NCBI GenBank assembly: GCA_946902985.2
Contig: OX336389.2
Span: 340,726,444-340,790,443 of the forward strand
From: Meconema thalassinum
Taxonomy: Eukaryota > Arthropoda > Insecta > Orthoptera > Tettigoniidae
Direction: 5' to 3'
Length of the DNA: 64,000 nt
In this document: piece by piece, positions 60,001 through 64,000 of the stretch
Position numbering within the stretch: the stretch's first letter is position 1
How the letters are laid out: every line of letters starts with the position of its first letter
The notes under the pieces: model-generated
Told to the model about the DNA's origin: nothing
The model's input: the letters and a program-made list of their open reading frames with translations, nothing else
The model's database searches: none
Position numbers and translations under genes: made by a program

Positions 60001-60114
60001 GCCTCGGATGTATGGTGTGGTAGCTATGTAGAGATGAAACGATTAGCTCAGGACATGGAGGCTTGGAGAGCTGCATCAAACCAGTCAAAAGACTGAAGAC
60101 TCAAACAACAACAG
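57013..60114 (+). mobile_element. RTE-type LINE, nearly full length
   Basis: A short 5' region (from about 57013), one ORF with endonuclease and reverse transcriptase, and a CAA-rich 3' end (GACTCAAACAACAACAG). No long poly-A, as is usual in RTE. Satellite of the same orientation lies on both sides, so it probably entered the array, although a flanking duplication could not be fixed. Confidence 0.85.
57124..60096 (+). pseudogene. RTE-type endonuclease/reverse transcriptase, one in-frame TGA
   Basis: It nicks target DNA and copies its own RNA into it. The start is the ATG at 57124. The APE-like endonuclease spans about 41-285: GAWNVRSL, ISEMRWQ, GDWNAVVG (D182, N184) and SDHNLVV (D275, H276). 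Reverse transcriptase spans about 500-830: NVIIPIPKK, FGFRRNVGT, FVDLEKAFD (D639), GVRQGC, FADDIVIL (D739, D740). The C-terminus has GSETWT and RGRPRLQYFQQI. TGA at 59224-59226 (codon 701) falls right after GVRQGCN, in the conserved step before SPILFNLYIE. The frame is otherwise open for 991 codons. Confidence 0.93.
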
Positions 60115-60190
60115 TCACCACTGAGGTCAGAGTTCGATTCATCGATGTAATTCTGGTCCGAAAGCTGGAATGGAATTCACTCAGCAACGT
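60115..60190 (+). mobile_element. SINE-B-like fragment at the LINE 3' end
   Basis: GAGGTCAGAGTTCGATTCAT, TAATTCTGGTCCGAAAGCTG and GAATTCACTCAGC follow SINE-B order from its B-box on. Too short to judge whether it belongs to the LINE tail. Confidence 0.5.
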
Positions 60191-60286
60191 TATAAAAAGT
60201 TTTTAAATAAATGAGAATATTGAGTCGGCAAACAAAGCTCTGGTTCAATAGCGTTTGTAAGGACTTCAAACAGGCTGACCATTGAT

Positions 60287-63200
60287 TGTAAACTACGAGT
60301 ATCACATCAGACGGGAGGTAGGTTCCCCATCATGTAATCTACGAGCATCACATCACACGGGAGGTAGGTTCCACATCCTGTAATCTACGAGCATCACATC
60401 ACACGGGAGGTAGGTTCTCTATCCTATAATCTACGAGCATCACATCATACGGGAGGTAGTTTCCCTATCCTTTAAACTACGAGTATCACAACACACGGGA
60501 GGTAGGTACCCCATCCTGTAATCTACAAGTATCACATCACACGGGAGGTAGATTCCACATCCTGTAATCTACGAGCATCACATCACACGGAAGGTAGGTT
60601 CCACATCCTGTAATCTACGAGCATCACATCACACGGGAGGTAGGTTCTCTATCCTATAATCTACGAGCATCACATCATACGGGAGGTAGTTTCCCTATCC
60701 TTTAATCTACGAGTATCACATCACAAGGGAGGTAGGTTCCCCATCCTGTAATCTACGAGTATCACAACACACGGGAGGTAGGTTCCCCATCCTGTAATCT
60801 ACGAGTATCACAACACACGGGAGGTAGGTTCCACATCCAATAATCTACGAGCATCACAATACACGGGAGGTAGGTTCCCCATCCTGTAATCTACGAGCAT
60901 CACAACACACGGGAGGTAGGTACCCCATCCTGTAATCTACGGGCATCACATCACACGGGAGGTAGGTACCCCATCCTGTTATCTACGAGCATCAAAACAC
61001 ACGGGAGGTATGTTCCCCATCCTGTAATCTACGAGCATCACAACACACGGGAGGTAGGTTCCCCATCCTGTAATCTACGAGCATCACAACACACGGGAGG
61101 TAGGTTCCTTATCCTGTAATGTATGAGTATCACAACACACGGGAGGTAGGTTCCCTATCCGGTAATCTACGAGCATCACATCACACGGGAGGTAGGTAAC
61201 CCATCCGGTAATCTACGAGCATCACAACACACGGGAGGTAGGTACCCCATCCTCTAATCTACAAGTATCTCAACACACGGGAAGTGGGTACCCCATCATG
61301 TAATCTACGAGTATCACAACACACGGGAAGTGGGTACCCCATCATGTAATCTACGAGCATCACATCACACGGGAGGTAGGTACCCCATCCTGTAATCTAC
61401 GAGTATCACAACACACGGGAGGTAGGTTGCCTATCCTATAATCTACGAGCATCACATCACACGGGAGGTAGTTTCCCTATCCTGTAATATACGAGTATCA
61501 CAACACACGGGAGGTAGGTTCCCTATCCTGTAATCTACGAGCATCACAACACACGGGAGGTAGGTTCCCCATCCTGTAATCTACGAGTATCCCAACACAC
61601 GGGAGGTGGGTTCCCTATCCTGTAATCTACGAGCATCATAACACATGGGAGGTAGGTTCCCTATCCTGTAATCTACAAGCATCACAACACACGGGAGGTA
61701 GGTTCCCCATCCTGTAATCTACGAGTATCCCAACACAAGGGAGGTAGGTTCCCTATCCTGTAATCTACGAGCATCATAACACATGGGAGGTAGGTTCCCT
61801 ATCCTGTAGTCTACGAGCACCACAACACACGGGAGGTAGGTTCCCCATCCTGTAATCTACGAGCATTACAACACACGGGAGGTAGGTACCCCATCCTGTA
61901 ATCTACGAGCATCACAACACACGGGAGGTAGATTCCCTATCCTGTAATCTACGAGCATCACAACGCACGGGAGGTTGGTTCCCTATCCTGTAATCTACGT
62001 GCATCACAACACACGGGAGGTAGATTCCCCATCCTGTAATCTACGAGTATCACAACACACGGGAGGTAGGTTCCCTATCCTGTAATCTACGAGCATCACA
62101 ACACACGGGAGGTAGGTACCCCATCCTGTAATCTACAAGTATCACAACACACGGGAGGTAGTTTCCCTATTCTTTAATCTAAGAGTATCACATCACACGG
62201 GAAGTAGGTTCCCCATCATTTAAACTACGAGTATCACAACACACGAGAGGTAGGTACCCCATCCTGTAATCTACAAGTATCACGTCACACGGGAGGTACG
62301 TTCCACATCCTGTAATCTACGAGCATCACATCACACGGGAATTAGGTTCTCTATCCTATAATCAAAGAGTATCACAACACACGGGAGGTAGGTACCCCAT
62401 CCTGTAATCTACAAGTATCACATCACACGGGAGGTAGTTTCCACATCCTGTAATCTACGAGCATCACATCACACGAGAGGTAGGTTCTCTATCCCATAAT
62501 CTGCGAGCATCACATCATACGGGAGGTAGTTTCCCTATCCTTTAATCTACGAGTATCACATCACACGGGAGGTAGGTTCCCCACCCTGTAATCTACGAGT
62601 ATCACAACACACGGGATGTAGGTTCCCCATCCTGTAATCTACAAGTATCACAACACACGGGAAGTAGGTTCCCCATCCTGTAATCTACGAGCATCACATC
62701 ATACGGGAGGTAGTTTCCCTATCCTTTAATCTACGAGCATCACATCACACGGGAGGTAGGTTCCCCATCCTGTAATCTACGAGCATCACAACACACGGGA
62801 GGTAGGTACCCCATCCTGTAATCTACGGGCATCACATCACACGGGAGGTAGGTACCCCATCCTGTAATCTACGAGCATCAAAACACACGGGAGGTAGGTT
62901 CCCCATCCTGTAATCTATGAGCATCACAACACACGGGAGGTAGGTACCCCATCCTGTAATCTACGAGCATCACAACACACGGGAGGTAGGTTCCCCATCC
63001 TGTAATCTACGAGCATCATAACACACGGGAGGTAGGTGCCCCATCCTGTAATCTACGAGCATCACAACACACGGGAGGTAGGTTCCCTATCCTGTGATCT
63101 AAGAGCATCAGATCACACGGGAGGTAGGTTCCCTATCCGGTAATCTACGAGCATCTGATCACACGGGAGGTAGGTACCCCATCCTGTAATCTACGAGCAT

Positions 63201-63699
63201 CAAAACACACGGGAGGTAGGTTCCCCATCCTGTAATCTACGAGTATCACAACACACGGGAGGTAGGTTCCCCATCCTGTAATCTACGAGCATCACATCAC
63301 ACGGGAGGTAGGTTCCACATCCAATAATCTACGAGCATCACAACACACGGGAGGTAGGTTCCCCATCCTGTAATCTACGAGCATCACAACACTCGGGAGG
63401 TAGGTACCCCATCCTGTAATCTACGAGTATCACAACACACGGGAGGTAGGTACCCCATCCTCTAATCTACAAGTATCACAACACACGGGAGGTAGGTTCC
63501 CCATCCTGTAATCGACGAGCATCACAACACACGGGATGTAGGTACCCCATCCTGTAATCTACAAGTATCACAACACACGGGAGGTAGGTTCCCTATCCTG
63601 TAATCTACGAGTATCACATCAGACGGGAGGTAGGTTCCCCATCCTGTAATCTACGAGCATCGCAACACACGGGAGGTAGGTTCCCTATCCTCTAATCTG
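60287..63699 (+). repeat. 46-bp satellite array, about 74 units
   Basis: The consensus unit runs TGTAATCTACGAGCATCACA, ACACACGGGAGGTAGGTTCC, CCATCC. Variants alternate at fixed positions: GAGCATC/GAGTATC/AAGTATC, CAACACAC/CATCACAC, GGTTCC/GGTACC and CCCATCC/CCTATCC/CACATCC. A block of variants (AAGTATC-CACATCC, then TCTCTATCCTATA, then CATACGGG-TTTCCCTATCCTTTA) recurs near 60390-60710 and 62270-62560, a sign of higher-order units. No spacers, no ORF. Confidence 0.98.
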
Positions 63700-63761
63700 A
63701 GAACAATGCATATGGAAGTCGCATTGTCTTATGTTTGACCACAGTTATTCTTCCCATAAGT

Positions 63762-63986
63762 GCTGGCCGCGTGGCTCAGCGGTAACGTTCTCGCTTGCTA
63801 AGCCCAAGGATGCAGGATCGAATCCTGGCGCAGCCAGTTGGCATTTGAGGGTGCGCAAATGCGAGGAAGCCGTGTCAGTAGATTTACTGGTACGTAAAAG
63901 ATCCCCTTCGGGTGAAAATCCGGTATCCTGGCGTCTCTAAAAGCCAGAGTAGTTAAAAGGGACGTAAAACCAATAACATTATTATT
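63762..63986 (+). mobile_element. SINE-C copy, full length
   Basis: Head GCTGGCCGCGTGGCTCAGCG, B-box GCAGGATCGAATCCTGGC, GGCATTTGAGGGTGCGCAAA, GGCGTCTCTAAAAGCC, end GTAAAACCAATAACATTATT. It directly follows the satellite. Confidence 0.9.
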
Positions 63987-64000
63987 ACTACCCTACCAGG

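Noticed and set aside
60287..63699. CRISPR-like direct repeats
   Set aside because: Units are contiguous 46-bp tandem repeats without unique spacers, in a eukaryotic context; it is a satellite.

Overview
This window is repeat-dense arthropod, probably insect, nuclear DNA. The evidence is the set of elements present: many tRNA-headed SINEs, a Tc1 transposon, an RTE-type LINE, hAT and P-like transposase relics, a Ty3/gypsy element, and arthropod-style TATA plus TCAGTT-like start sites. I cannot name the species. I recognise no host protein-coding gene, rRNA gene or functional tRNA gene; every clear coding region belongs to a mobile element.

Layout. 0-6.5 kb: SINEs, one nested in another; a stretch bounded by 50-bp inverted repeats and holding a cluster of CGATTAAT motifs; a degenerate tandem repeat. 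6.5-8.3 kb: a tailed SINE and, directly against its target duplication, a complete Tc1 transposon with an intact DD34E transposase. 9-15.5 kb: SINEs, a LINE 3' fragment, a FLYWCH-like fragment, a P-element-like transposase relic whose 3' side matches the 4-5 kb repeat, and a small Harbinger-like element with a MADF fragment. 16-24.4 kb: long arrays of diverged modules carrying AAGATGGCGGC-like motifs and ending in a hairpin; three SINE-A copies have clear target duplications (one lies at 1 kb), and there is a 5S rRNA-derived SINE. 25-30 kb: a decayed retrotransposon gag split by a SINE, then a TATA/Inr promoter candidate. 30.7-33.6 kb: a decayed 2.9-kb hAT element with a perfect 8-bp target duplication, sitting inside a short SINE. 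33.9-34.2 kb: seven copies of a 47-bp minisatellite. 36.7-42.9 kb: hairpin-ended modular repeats on the minus strand and hAT-type MITEs.

43.7-56.1 kb is a 12.4-kb Ty3/gypsy retrotransposon with unusually long LTRs (about 2.77 kb, about 99% identical by eye) flanked by a GTAC duplication. It encodes a gag with a long 11-residue-periodic coiled coil and a pol ordered protease, reverse transcriptase, RNase H, integrase. Each is interrupted by one in-frame stop. Its LTR carries five hairpins spaced about 32 nt apart with compensatory base changes, just downstream of a predicted start site; I rate this the most interesting signal here. 56.7-63.7 kb is a 46-bp satellite (roughly 78 copies) split by an RTE-type LINE whose single ORF has one in-frame TGA. 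The window ends in another SINE.

Family labels SINE-A to SINE-I are mine, for this window only. LTR identity and copy counts are by eye.
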